Source: JBDKVA01 sp039679375 (GTDB taxonomy: Bacteria; Bacillota; Clostridia; Acetivibrionales; DTU013). Taken from it: a stretch of 35,259 nt of DNA. Positions 1-8,903 of the stretch are shown piece by piece. A program made the position numbers and the translations under genes. The stretch's first letter is position 1; the number at the start of each line of letters is the position of its first letter. The notes below the pieces were generated by a model. That model saw only the letters and a program-made list of their open reading frames with translations, did not search any database and was not told the origin of the DNA. The stretch spans positions 1 to 35,259 of the forward strand of contig JBDKVA010000200.1 in the NCBI GenBank assembly GCA_039679375.1, given 5' to 3'.

Positions 1-2514
1 GCAGGTCAATGTCTTTTGCTGACCTGTAGCATTTCCGTCCGCATCGAAATACTGTGCCAATATTGTGACCGGCACCGGCGAAGCTGTTAACTGCAGACCC
101 TTAATTTCACCGGTGTTTACGTCAACGGATAATTTTGACGAATCCGACGTATTTGCCAATGCATATGAATATCTGATGCTGCCCGAAAGCCCTGAGGGCA
201 TGTGCGATACTGTCCCTATGCTTACACCGGAGCTCCACAAGGTAACAGTCTTTTCCGCATCACATTCCGCATCTGTCACAAATATGGTATTGTAGCCTCT
301 TACCTTTTCATTATCCGCATTGTACCCGGCTGTTTCTGCAACAACAGTTAATTTGCCGCAGCCCGTACCCTTTACATTTCTCCTTATGTTATTTTCATCA
401 CCTGCCACGGAAGTTATTTCTGCTATAGAATTTGATTCTGTTACATCCTCGCCGCTTTCATTAACAAACTTCCATGAACTTATTTTGATGTTGTATGCGT
501 CGGCAGGCTCTACTTCAGCACTTATCTCCCTGCCTGAACCGGCCATCAATACCGCGCCCTCCACTGTAACGCCTGTGACCGGCTGCGCTACCGTGATAAT
601 ACCTTCCGCAACCTTTTTCAGATGTACTTCGGTATAATCAGGGGAGTCGGGGCTTCCGACCGAAGCGCTGTAATCTACGTCCACCAGTACAGGTATATCT
701 TCACTCAGAGTTTTTACCGCCTCAGCTGTCCCTGACGGGTCCATGTTGATATATTCAGCGTCTGCCGGGTCCTTGAGCCTCCAGTTGCTGAATGTCATTT
801 CTTCCGTACCTGTGTCTGCCGGAATACCGATAAGATATTTTACGGCATAACTGTTTAAATCCCTGATATCTCCGTTATTCATGGTAATATTGGCTACTTT
901 TCCATCCACTACATATACATTGCATGTTATCCTGACAGGCGACCCGCCCAGATCAGTTCCGGATGAAACAGCCTCAACGGCAGCGCTCCCGGCTTCCAGA
1001 CCCCGGACGGTTCTGGTATCATTCAAAGGATTTGGTACAGCAGGTTCACTGATGCTTATAATGCTGCCGGGAGAGGCAGTATTACCCGATTTATCCTTTT
1101 CACCCGTCACGGTCCAGCCTGCAATCGATTCATCATATGCAATATTTGGCGCCACATTTGGCAGTACTCTTGCTGAAATCATACCCGGTTCACCGATCTG
1201 GTCCGGCATTACAATCGCATCGGTTTTCGATATGCCCGTAACCGGCTGTATTACCACAATACTGGCGCCCGCACCGGCATATGACATGTGCGCTCCCGGC
1301 ATGAACGGATCATCATACGCCACGCTGGCGTCAATATCCTTAAACACCTTGGTTCCGGGGGTAGTGTATACAATTTTAATTGAAAAGGCATATGGCTTAA
1401 GCTGGTATGTAATATTCTGCGGCGCTGTTGTCGCTTCAGGGTACTTTTTCCCCATAAAGAGGCAATCATTCAGTGCTTTGGTTATTTTAGTACGCACCCT
1501 GTTTTCGGGATCATCGGGATCAGGATAATTGTCGATGATCTGAAATCCCTGCGATTCGAGCTCGGAAACCGCCCCGGGCTCAATGACCGTGCCCACCGGC
1601 AGCAATTCGCTGAAGGTTGTACCGGTAATGGCTTTGTCATTATCAATTATATTGCTGATATCGCTGTAAACCTTGTCAAGATCCGCCTGTGAACCGGCAA
1701 AATAGTGATAATTGCCGTTATCCAGCCGGGCTGCGCCCGAGCTTTGGCCGATGGCATTGAGCCTGTCTACCAGGCTGTCATCTGTTGCAAAGCCTATTAC
1801 AAATGATTTGTATGTGCTGTTGAGTATGATGTTTCCCATGATGGATGTACAGTACTCCAGCCCCATTGTGCTGCTTGATCTTATTCTGTTTACAATACCG
1901 TCGCCGGTATAATAGCTGCTATAGGTGTTATAATAGCTGTACTTGTTTGGTTCGCCGTCCGAAAGCGTTACAATATACTTTGAAGCATTTGCATTACCGG
2001 AGTTTTTCAGAGTATGGTACGCAACTCTCATGCCATCCCCTATATTGGTTGATCCATAAGCGCTCAGATCAGAAATATCATCCAGCAGATTATCAACATC
2101 ATCTGCCAGGCTCATGTCATATAATGCAGGCTGATTCACCACACGGTCGCTGAATGGGACAATACAGATACTGCAATTTCTGTTTTCCCACTTCTCCACG
2201 AAATCTTTCACTGTCTTCTTGAGAATGTTGATTTTTGTCTTACCTCCAAGGTAACCGCCCATACTGCCTGAAACATCCACCACCAGCGCAATTTCCTTCG
2301 GCGGGTCATATACGATGGCGTCTCCTGTAATCCTGTAAGTTATGGTCTCCACTTTCCCGACTTTGGATGATGCAGAGCTGAATTCCCTATCCAGCCGGAG
2401 TATTGTCGCTTCCGTTCCATCCTCCCCAAGGTAGGCGTTTACTATGCTTCCCGATGTCAGAATAATAAGCAGTGCAAGCATGACTGCCAGTTTTCCGTAC
2501 ATTTTTGTTTTCAT
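1..2514 (-). CDS. Secreted von Willebrand factor A protein with Ig-like repeats, last visible gene of the T4P operon (C-terminus off window)
   Basis: The reading frame is open from an ATG at 2514 (SD GGAGGTGAA just upstream) to base 1, giving 838 codons with no stop, so the C-terminus lies outside the window. Residues 1-27 form a signal peptide (basic MKTKMYGK, then a hydrophobic core). A VWA domain spans about residues 74-290 with an intact metal-ion site: DVSGS at 80-84, a Thr in GSTNIGDG near 156 and an Asp in TLSDGE near 186. The rest is beta-rich with at least two BIG2/Ig-like units, each opening with a QPVTG(I/V) motif. It lies 36 bases after the lipoprotein gene and shares the operon direction. 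VWA domains occur in PilY1 and in some Gram-positive pilus-tip proteins, so a pilus-associated adhesin or mechanosensor is a reasonable inference. VWA and secretion are clear; the role is not. Confidence 0.85.
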   Translation of the reverse strand, partial: MKTKMYGKLAVMLALLIILTSGSIVNAYLGEDGTEATILRLDREFSSASSKVGKVETITYRITGDAIVYDPPKEIALVVDVSGSMGGYLGGKTKINILKKTVKDFVEKWENRNCSICIVPFSDRVVNQPALYDMSLADDVDNLLDDISDLSAYGSTNIGDGMRVAYHTLKNSGNANASKYIVTLSDGEPNKYSYYNTYSSYYTGDGIVNRIRSSSTMGLEYCTSIMGNIILNSTYKSFVIGFATDDSLVDRLNAIGQSSGAARLDNGNYHYFAGSQADLDKVYSDISNIIDNDKAITGTTFSELLPVGTVIEPGAVSELESQGFQIIDNYPDPDDPENRVRTKITKALNDCLFMGKKYPEATTAPQNITYQLKPYAFSIKIVYTTPGTKVFKDIDASVAYDDPFMPGAHMSYAGAGASIVVIQPVTGISKTDAIVMPDQIGEPGMISARVLPNVAPNIAYDESIAGWTVTGEKDKSGNTASPGSIISISEPAVPNPLNDTRTVRGLEAGSAAVEAVSSGTDLGGSPVRITCNVYVVDGKVANITMNNGDIRDLNSYAVKYLIGIPADTGTEEMTFSNWRLKDPADAEYINMDPSGTAEAVKTLSEDIPVLVDVDYSASVGSPDSPDYTEVHLKKVAEGIITVAQPVTGVTVEGAVLMAGSGREISAEVEPADAYNIKISSWKFVNESGEDVTESNSIAEITSVAGDENNIRRNVKGTGCGKLTVVAETAGYNADNEKVRGYNTIFVTDAECDAEKTVTLWSSGVSIGTVSHMPSGLSGSIRYSYALANTSDSSKLSVDVNTGEIKGLQLTASPVPVTILAQYFDADGNATGQQKTLTC

Positions 2515-2550
2515 TCACTTCACCTCCGTAAATTAACAATATCCCGCCGG

Positions 2551-3870
2551 TCAGCCGTTATCGACCGAGCCGGCCGGGGTGACCCTGCCGTACTCGTTAA
2601 GCCGTATTCCATCGATTTTAAGTATTTCATCCGTTTTTAAGAGTGTAATAAAATAATCGTAATAATAAATACATTCTTCACCCTGCACGGAACCGTTCAT
2701 TCTTTTGACCGGAACCTTGAATGATACAGCATAGATCTTTCGTTTTTTTGTATATCCGGGGTGCGGAACGATCTTCATTTCAGTGAATTCTCCGTCCAGT
2801 TTTTCCATATTGAACTGCAGCGGCATGGAGCAGTAATCGAATTTGATTTTATAGTCATCTTTGATCTCAATCAGGTCGGTCAGTTTTTTTGTACCATTGT
2901 CTCCCGTCCTTGAGAGCTTGTCCAAAAAAGTGCTGAAGTCCCCGGCATTTCTATCCCAGGCTGTTTGCATCAGCTTCATATTTTCAACATCCAGATTGTT
3001 TTTCAAACTATTGAAAAATGCAGTGATCAGTGCTTTTTCCTCTTCATAAGCCTTGCCGTCATCTTCCCTTGCATACGATTTGCCGTCCTCGGCTGCAGAA
3101 CAGTCAAGATAGGTAAGCCTTTTGATAAAATCGTTGTTAAAAATCAGCAGCCTGCTCCTGGCTTCATTTGTGGTGACAGCTTCCTTTGCAGCTGCGATCT
3201 TGTAATTACCGTCCTCTTTTTTGACCTGAACATCATACCTTGCCTCTATTTTTATTGTATCGGTCTGATTTTCATCTATTGGATCTGCATTCACTTTGGT
3301 CCATGTATTGTCAACCCCGCTCATTGTAAATAATTTTTCAAAATTAGCTGTATTGACACATCTGGCATAAAGGTAAACTTTCGTGTAATACAGAAAACCG
3401 CCGCCCGCCTCGCCTGCGTATTCCGCATCGATACCGGGAGTTTCCCTGCCGTCTGAAGACTTGTTCTTCACAAGCTCATAGCCGACACATACAAGCCCGT
3501 TTGCTTCAATGAAGCGTGGAAGGTGGATTCCTATTTCCCTGTTTCCTTCGGCAATGCTTATGGTATCGCTTGATATGAAGCCTTTTATTTTTTCAGGAAG
3601 CTTGCCCGTTGCGGAGTAGATATAATAATCCTCCGCCGGCTCAGAATAAAGGCATGAGAAATAATCGCTGATGAGCGTTCTGATCCTCGAGTCCTCCTCC
3701 CCCGTAATAGCAGAATTGCCTTTATTGTCCTGATTTTCCGTACCGTCCTTTTCAGATGCCGTGTTACCTGACCCCGAAACTGTTTTTGATATGTCGGCAA
3801 ACGGAATACTGCATCCCGACAACAGGCAAAGCACCAAAAAAAACGCTATTATACGCAAATACTTATGCAT
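2551..3870 (-). CDS. Predicted lipoprotein of unknown function in the T4P operon
   Basis: This 439-aa protein starts with a type II signal peptide: MHKYLR, a hydrophobic stretch, then lipobox LLSGC with Cys20 as the lipidation site. A Ser/Gly/Asn/Asp-rich linker (about residues 25-60) precedes a mixed alpha/beta region with many charged residues. I recognise no family. The start is supported by SD GGAGGAAGGTG upstream of ATG 3870. It begins only 19 bases after the PilX-like gene and is followed by the VWA gene, so co-expression with the pilus is likely. Gram-positive T4P have no outer-membrane pilotin to supply, so an envelope anchor or assembly factor for the large PilX-like or VWA proteins is possible; this is inference from position only. 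Confidence 0.8.
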   Translation of the reverse strand: MHKYLRIIAFFLVLCLLSGCSIPFADISKTVSGSGNTASEKDGTENQDNKGNSAITGEEDSRIRTLISDYFSCLYSEPAEDYYIYSATGKLPEKIKGFISSDTISIAEGNREIGIHLPRFIEANGLVCVGYELVKNKSSDGRETPGIDAEYAGEAGGGFLYYTKVYLYARCVNTANFEKLFTMSGVDNTWTKVNADPIDENQTDTIKIEARYDVQVKKEDGNYKIAAAKEAVTTNEARSRLLIFNNDFIKRLTYLDCSAAEDGKSYAREDDGKAYEEEKALITAFFNSLKNNLDVENMKLMQTAWDRNAGDFSTFLDKLSRTGDNGTKKLTDLIEIKDDYKIKFDYCSMPLQFNMEKLDGEFTEMKIVPHPGYTKKRKIYAVSFKVPVKRMNGSVQGEECIYYYDYFITLLKTDEILKIDGIRLNEYGRVTPAGSVDNG

Positions 3871-3889
3871 CTAAACACCTTCCTCCCAT

Positions 3890-6322
3890 TCAAAAAATAC
3901 TGTACAGATTTATCGGGTTATCCTGATTCAGGAATGCATCAAGCAGCATTTTCCTTCCTGTTTCGGGGTCGGGGTCGGGAAAATTGATCTTCACATCCGT
4001 TCCCGTGCAGTAAAGCGCAGCATAACCGCCGTTGTTAAGCGAATCGATATTCGTATCCGAGCTTGATCCGTATTCTTTTATCTGCGGGACATGCGTCATC
4101 ATTAGAATACCGTCTGTTATTTCCGTATCAGCCGCCGATCCTCCGATATAACCGGCGGACGGGTCATTGACATATCCTTTGCCTGCTGCGATAATCGCGC
4201 CGTTTACCACAGCGCCGTTTTTAAGTATCACCTTGCCTGTGGTGAATATAATGCCGCTAAACACGGTTCCGTCCAGTACAAGCTCCAGTGAGGGTTCCGT
4301 ATTTACTACAAGGAAATACTTATCTTCAGCCCAGGGATTATCTGCAATGTTGTTATAGGCATAGAGCGGGTCGCTGAGATTGATTATATGATCGCCGTCA
4401 AAATCATCATCACTCGCATCTATGATATACGGATTCGACAGGTTCGATGAAACGAGGCCGCACAGGGAATTCTCCACCTTGCCGAAGACATTGAGCGATT
4501 TATGCCCAACCGCATCCGTACCGCTTCTGATGTCGTTGTCCGTGACCAGTCTCTCTATAAACGGACTTGTCTGTGCAAGCAGCTTTTGCTTTAACTCGCT
4601 GATTTTTACCGGAATTTCAAGGCAGTACCCATTGGCTCCATCCCATAAGCTGCTGTCGCTGACATAAGGATTCCAGTAACCCGACCAATCCGAAAGCGGT
4701 GCAGGAGCATCGATATTATCCATAACGAAGCTGTCTGCCAGCAAGCTTGCCTTCTTTAACTGCGATATGCCTTCATTGCCGTTTCCTTTTTCCATAAAGA
4801 ACATTCTGTCATTTGCCGCAAATACGTAATTGCAGAAGCCCTGTATTTTATCGGGAATAGAGCCGCTATCCGCCGGATTGATCAAATCGCCGGGTGTATC
4901 GATATTGTAATCGCCATGCTGGCGCTTCATATCTATGTCGGCGAGCCATGCGTCCAAGCGGTTGGAAGCTGTGTCCGAACCGTCCATTTCGGCAGGGTCC
5001 TCATGATTCCACGCAACAACAGGGTTATAAACCTGAAACAGATTGCAAAAGCCCCTGACGATGCTGCTATTGTAGTAGCCGTTATCCTTGAGCCATTCAA
5101 CATATGTGCTGTAGGAACCGCCAAGAGGCACCGGAGCATTTTTGTAAACCGGACTCGGGCTAAAAGGATCAATCAGCCAGGCAAGAGAGGCATCCTCAAT
5201 CTGGTAAAGCGTATTTCCGCCGTCGTCAATTCTGAAAGTTCCTCCGTTTACCATTACCGCGCCATTAATTACTATTCTGGATTTCTGCGATGCGGGTGAA
5301 TTGAAATGATGAAGTGTCGCACTGTTTACAATGGCGCTTGAATTATCATGGTATACGCCGTCAGACCCATCCGACAAACCAAAATAGCTTCCGTTTACCG
5401 CCAGTACCGAATCCTCTCCGTTTACCTCCAGATCATCGAATGTATATGCATTGCGCAAAACCGCAATCCGCTGGCCTTTTCCGAATATATGAAGCCCTTG
5501 CGCCACAGCATCTCTGTACACATATATCCTGCTGCCGTCGCCTCCGGGGCTCGAATACAGGCCGGTCCTTATAAAACTCCGGCTATATGCATTGCCTCTG
5601 ATTATTAATTCCGAATTGGATATGGCGAGTATGCCTCCGTAATAATACTGGCTGGGAGACTTCAAATATTCCGGAGACGTGCCGTAAACATGCACATCGC
5701 CTGATATATCAACACCGGCATGGTCGGCCATCAGGTCGCCAATGGCGTATACGGGCCCTCTCAGCTCAAAACCGCTCGGGATAGTTACAAGAAGCCATTC
5801 CTTTGCATATACCCTTTTATCGCCTGAAAGGAAGGGCTTTACCACATAATCGGAGCATGCGGTCAGCCCTACCTCGATCTCAATTTTACCGGGGTTTACC
5901 GATTCATTCCGGTCAAAGCCCAGATATTCCAGTTCAATGGCAATATCGGCAGTATTGCTGCTGTTGCCGTTTACGTCAAAATCATTGAAGCTTCCGCCAA
6001 GAGAAAGCTGCTCAACATATATTGCAAGTTGATCTGCAACAGCTTTTGCAAAGTTCCCGTCGTCTCCGTTGTATGAAATGCCAAGCGTATCTGCCAGTCC
6101 CGGCGAGCCGCATTTGGCATTCAGTATGTCGCAGCATTTCTGGATCGCGCTTTCCGCCGCGTAATATGAATAATCCGTATGGCCGCTTGCTTTCCCCATT
6201 TTATAGTTCTGGAACGCCGTCTCAATGAGGATATTTGCAATAACAGCCACTGCCGCCAGAATAACAATAACAAGTACCAATGTAACGCCTTTGTTATTTC
6301 CGGCAATCTTTTTTATTTTCAT
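3890..6322 (-). CDS. Very large PilX/GspK-like minor pilin with beta-rich body and dockerin-like calcium loop
   Basis: This 810-aa protein has a short type III leader (KKIAGNNKG, predicted cleavage after Gly12) followed by VTLVLVIVILAAVAVIANIL. Position +5 is Leu, not Glu; loss of Glu5 is typical of GspK/PilX-class pilins at the filament tip. The following segment DYSYYAAESAIQK is characteristic of the PilX N-terminal family. Residues about 190-330 form short Gly/Val-rich repeats resembling a beta-helix or bactofilin-like fold. Residues 640-651 match a dockerin-type calcium loop (DxDxDxxINxxD). SD GAGGTGG precedes ATG 6322. It is far longer than proteobacterial PilX (about 170-200 aa). It is likely a tip-complex component carrying a large surface domain. 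The pilin-like N-terminus is certain; the fold of the body is inferred. Confidence 0.82.
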   Translation of the reverse strand: MKIKKIAGNNKGVTLVLVIVILAAVAVIANILIETAFQNYKMGKASGHTDYSYYAAESAIQKCCDILNAKCGSPGLADTLGISYNGDDGNFAKAVADQLAIYVEQLSLGGSFNDFDVNGNSSNTADIAIELEYLGFDRNESVNPGKIEIEVGLTACSDYVVKPFLSGDKRVYAKEWLLVTIPSGFELRGPVYAIGDLMADHAGVDISGDVHVYGTSPEYLKSPSQYYYGGILAISNSELIIRGNAYSRSFIRTGLYSSPGGDGSRIYVYRDAVAQGLHIFGKGQRIAVLRNAYTFDDLEVNGEDSVLAVNGSYFGLSDGSDGVYHDNSSAIVNSATLHHFNSPASQKSRIVINGAVMVNGGTFRIDDGGNTLYQIEDASLAWLIDPFSPSPVYKNAPVPLGGSYSTYVEWLKDNGYYNSSIVRGFCNLFQVYNPVVAWNHEDPAEMDGSDTASNRLDAWLADIDMKRQHGDYNIDTPGDLINPADSGSIPDKIQGFCNYVFAANDRMFFMEKGNGNEGISQLKKASLLADSFVMDNIDAPAPLSDWSGYWNPYVSDSSLWDGANGYCLEIPVKISELKQKLLAQTSPFIERLVTDNDIRSGTDAVGHKSLNVFGKVENSLCGLVSSNLSNPYIIDASDDDFDGDHIINLSDPLYAYNNIADNPWAEDKYFLVVNTEPSLELVLDGTVFSGIIFTTGKVILKNGAVVNGAIIAAGKGYVNDPSAGYIGGSAADTEITDGILMMTHVPQIKEYGSSSDTNIDSLNNGGYAALYCTGTDVKINFPDPDPETGRKMLLDAFLNQDNPINLYSIF

Positions 6323-6422
6323 GAGCCACCTCGCAATTTTCCATTTGCCGCAGGGCTTGTGCCATCACCGGTTGCAAGCCTCCCTGCAGACCATATCCGG
6401 CAGGTTTGACCTGCAAACCCGG

Positions 6423-6929
6423 TCAATCAATCCTGTTTATCAGAATCCTGAGCTTCTGTACTATATTGCCGGTATTCTTTGTTTTTACCGTAATCAGATA
6501 TTCACAGGTATCTGCAAGCGACCCCGACGGATCCTCCGGATTTGCTATAGTATTGAAATCCATCGTTCTCTCGGCATCAAATATATAATCTTCGTTAACT
6601 ATGTCTTTGGAATCTTTTATTTCAAGATTTTCCGCAGTTTCCAAATCACCGTCTCCATTTGCATCGGGTCCGCTCTGCAAATCAATTAAATCTGCATGAT
6701 TATAAGTGTAAATGGCATTACCGCTGCCGCCATACTTTACCGAATTGATCACGTTTTCCTTGATGATTCTTGTAACTGCATTGATTTCAAGCCTTTCGTC
6801 AGTTTTTTTCACAATAACGGCGGTATTTGTAAACACAGCCATCAGCGGAACCGATACGATCCCCAATACCGCCAGCGATATAATTGTTTCAATCAGCGTC
6901 ATCCCTTTATTACTTTTTAACAGCTTCAT
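6423..6929 (-). CDS. Type IV minor prepilin (PilV/GspI-like) with an EF-hand-like loop
   Basis: This 168-aa protein has leader MKLLKSNKG, cleavage expected after Gly9, then MTLIETIISLAVLGIVSVPL with the conserved Glu5 (Glu14 of the precursor). The hydrophobic helix is followed by a small globular domain. Residues 89-100 read DANGDGDLETAE, which fits the 12-residue EF-hand loop (Asp, Asn, Asp, Gly, Asp, hydrophobic, Glu at position 12). It sits between the pilO-like gene and the PilX-like gene, as minor pilins do in T4P and T2SS operons. The upstream ribosome site (AAAAGGGATGGG) is weak and distant, so translation may be modest, as suits a minor subunit. PilV versus GspH/I/J assignment cannot be settled by eye. 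Confidence 0.85.
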   Translation of the reverse strand: MKLLKSNKGMTLIETIISLAVLGIVSVPLMAVFTNTAVIVKKTDERLEINAVTRIIKENVINSVKYGGSGNAIYTYNHADLIDLQSGPDANGDGDLETAENLEIKDSKDIVNEDYIFDAERTMDFNTIANPEDPSGSLADTCEYLITVKTKNTGNIVQKLRILINRID

Positions 6930-6988
6930 ACCGACTGTCCCATCCCTTTTACAGGTATTTTGAACTTTATGGATAAATATCTACAGGA

Positions 6989-8323
6989 TCAGATTATCCT
7001 GACATTTTCCGATGTGCTGTCGCTGTAAATCCTATTGCCGTTCCGGTCGCAAATACTGACTCTTTTTTGCAGATCGTCAAGCGTTATATTCAGATCTCTT
7101 CCTGAGTTATTTGTTATCTTAATGTTCAGGCGTATATTCTCATTTTCCTTTATACCCGGCATGGAAGCAGCAGCCGCCATCGTTATTACGCTTTTGTCAG
7201 GCAGGCTTCCCGTCATGGAGAGCGACTTTTTTCCATTTTCAAAGGTATCGATAAAATATGCATTTCCTGTCATACTAAGGTGGATTTCAACAGTACCGTT
7301 TGTTTTTAACCGAATGATGTTGTTTTCCCGGTCTACACCGAATATCTGGAGGTTTTCACCTGCGGCCAGATAACTTCTTTCCTTTATAATAATATCACTG
7401 CTTCCGAACTCTTCCTCAAGGCTTGACGCCTGGTCCGGCGCACTGAAATTGTCGGCGCTGCCTGTAGACGTAAGCAGAATGCCATTTGAATAAATAAACC
7501 TGTTAAGCTTGTGTCTGCTATACTCATACATTCTGTCCGCAGCCCTCAGATTTGTTGAATATATGCTTATAGTCATATTGGTGTCAAATAGTTTTTCGGA
7601 GGGAGCATTAGTTTGCGCGGTCGAATTTTGCGGTGCGTCATTCTGTCCCGCATTATTCCCTATATCGGCGTTCCGGACGGCAGTGCCTTGCACCTGCGGT
7701 GCCTGTGATCCATTACTGCCGCCTGTTTTATCCAGTCCCAGTTTTGCTTTTGCATCCGCAAGCATTTTTAAATCACTGTCCGAGAGTGCTTTGACAAAAA
7801 ACTTCGTTATTTTCACTCTCCTGGTGCCGCCTTCAATATACCTGACAAGCTCCATAGCCGATGAATAGCTCATAAATGCTCTGAAATCCAGTTTCAATTC
7901 ATAATACATCCTGTTCTTTTCGGCATTTTCCTTTAGCTCCGTTTCATCTGAAGCCGGATTCCTGCCGTTTACCACATATTTCTGTTCCGGCTTTCCTATA
8001 TTCATTTCTTTAATATTTTCACCGATCAGCCTTGTCAGTTTATCCACATATTCAAGGCTGTCAACCATGTTTGCGCTGCTCATGAGATATTCATCAATCC
8101 TTTCATTTGATGTTTCCTGCGCTGCAAGCTGTGTCTTGAAATATTCCAGATTTCCATAGTCTTTCTCCATCATTTCCAGTTTTTCCAAAGCTGCTGCCGT
8201 ATCACTTTTTAAAGTAACGATCGACGGTATTACAGACTGCCATATAAATTTATAAAAGACGAAAGCATATGCTACAACGCATAGTATTGCAATAAGTTTC
8301 AGCTCTTTTTTACCGATGGACAC
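6989..8323 (-). CDS. pilO: PilO-like inner-membrane T4P assembly protein with large C-terminal extension
   Basis: I chose the GTG at 8323 (444 aa): SD AAAGGGAAGGTG lies inside the end of pilN six bases upstream, and the pilN stop (TAG 8325-8327) is one base away, so the pair is translationally coupled. A longer ATG start at 8380 would overlap pilN by 56 bases without a clear SD. The protein has a short cytoplasmic N-terminus, one membrane helix (ELKLIAILCVVAYAFVFYKF), a coiled coil, then a PilO-type domain to about residue 175. PilO family proteins are usually about 200 aa. Here a Gln/Asn/Ser-rich linker (about 205-250) leads to a further, beta-rich extracytoplasmic domain of about 190 residues. 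Gene order after pilN supports PilO; the extension is unassigned. Confidence 0.75.
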   Translation of the reverse strand: MSIGKKELKLIAILCVVAYAFVFYKFIWQSVIPSIVTLKSDTAAALEKLEMMEKDYGNLEYFKTQLAAQETSNERIDEYLMSSANMVDSLEYVDKLTRLIGENIKEMNIGKPEQKYVVNGRNPASDETELKENAEKNRMYYELKLDFRAFMSYSSAMELVRYIEGGTRRVKITKFFVKALSDSDLKMLADAKAKLGLDKTGGSNGSQAPQVQGTAVRNADIGNNAGQNDAPQNSTAQTNAPSEKLFDTNMTISIYSTNLRAADRMYEYSRHKLNRFIYSNGILLTSTGSADNFSAPDQASSLEEEFGSSDIIIKERSYLAAGENLQIFGVDRENNIIRLKTNGTVEIHLSMTGNAYFIDTFENGKKSLSMTGSLPDKSVITMAAAASMPGIKENENIRLNIKITNNSGRDLNITLDDLQKRVSICDRNGNRIYSDSTSENVRII

Positions 8324-8324
8324 G

Positions 8325-8885
8325 CTATTCACCTTCCCTTTGCCCAACTTCGAAGTTGAATGCATAATCGCCGTTTGCATTCATTTTGATCGTGTTGGAA
8401 TTTTCCGAGAGTCTGATATTCTCAAGCCTGTCCATATTCAACAGAAACTCCGCCACATTGTATATTTCCTCAACCCTGACGCCCAGCCTGAGAGTATGGG
8501 TATCGTATTGAATGTCATTAATCGTGCAGCCCTTTGGGGTATTGTTCCTGATCGTGTTCAATATATCGTTTACAGGATAGGCCTGTTCATCAATGTATTC
8601 TATAATGCTCTTTTTATCATTCAGCTGCTTATCTTCAATAACCAGCTGCGATTTTACAGACATGACTTCCTGATATTTTTCGCTTTTCAATTGTTCCTGA
8701 ACGGAAGCCAGCTTCAGCTCCATTGATCCCGCATATAGCTTGGGGCCGATCAATGTCGTCAAGCCTAATGCCGCAGTCAAAACCGTCACGATTATTTTCC
8801 CTGCCGGCCTAGCCGGTTCGTTCACAGTGACCCCTTCCTGCTGAATTCTTTTCTCTTCTTCAAGCAGCAGGTTAATATCCTTCAT
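8325..8885 (-). CDS. pilN: PilN-like T4P assembly protein
   Basis: This 186-aa protein begins MKDINLLLEE, matching the short cytoplasmic INLLP-type motif by which PilN binds PilM. One membrane helix follows (IIVTVLTAALGLTTLIGPKLYAG), then a coiled coil (about 55-95) and a ferredoxin-like domain containing NTPKGCTINDIQY, the usual PilN 'P-x-G-v' region. With PilM and PilO it forms the inner alignment complex linking the cytoplasmic motor platform to the pilus. SD AGGGGAGAG precedes ATG 8885. It lies between a minor pilin and pilO, apart from pilM, whereas many species keep pilM-pilN-pilO contiguous. Confidence 0.85.
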   Translation of the reverse strand: MKDINLLLEEEKRIQQEGVTVNEPARPAGKIIVTVLTAALGLTTLIGPKLYAGSMELKLASVQEQLKSEKYQEVMSVKSQLVIEDKQLNDKKSIIEYIDEQAYPVNDILNTIRNNTPKGCTINDIQYDTHTLRLGVRVEEIYNVAEFLLNMDRLENIRLSENSNTIKMNANGDYAFNFEVGQREGE

Positions 8886-8903
8886 ATGTATCTCTCCCCT
8901 CTA

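Noticed and set aside
881..1528. 215-codon plus-strand open frame
   Set aside because: It lies wholly opposite the VWA gene, has no SD, and its composition is that of an antisense shadow.
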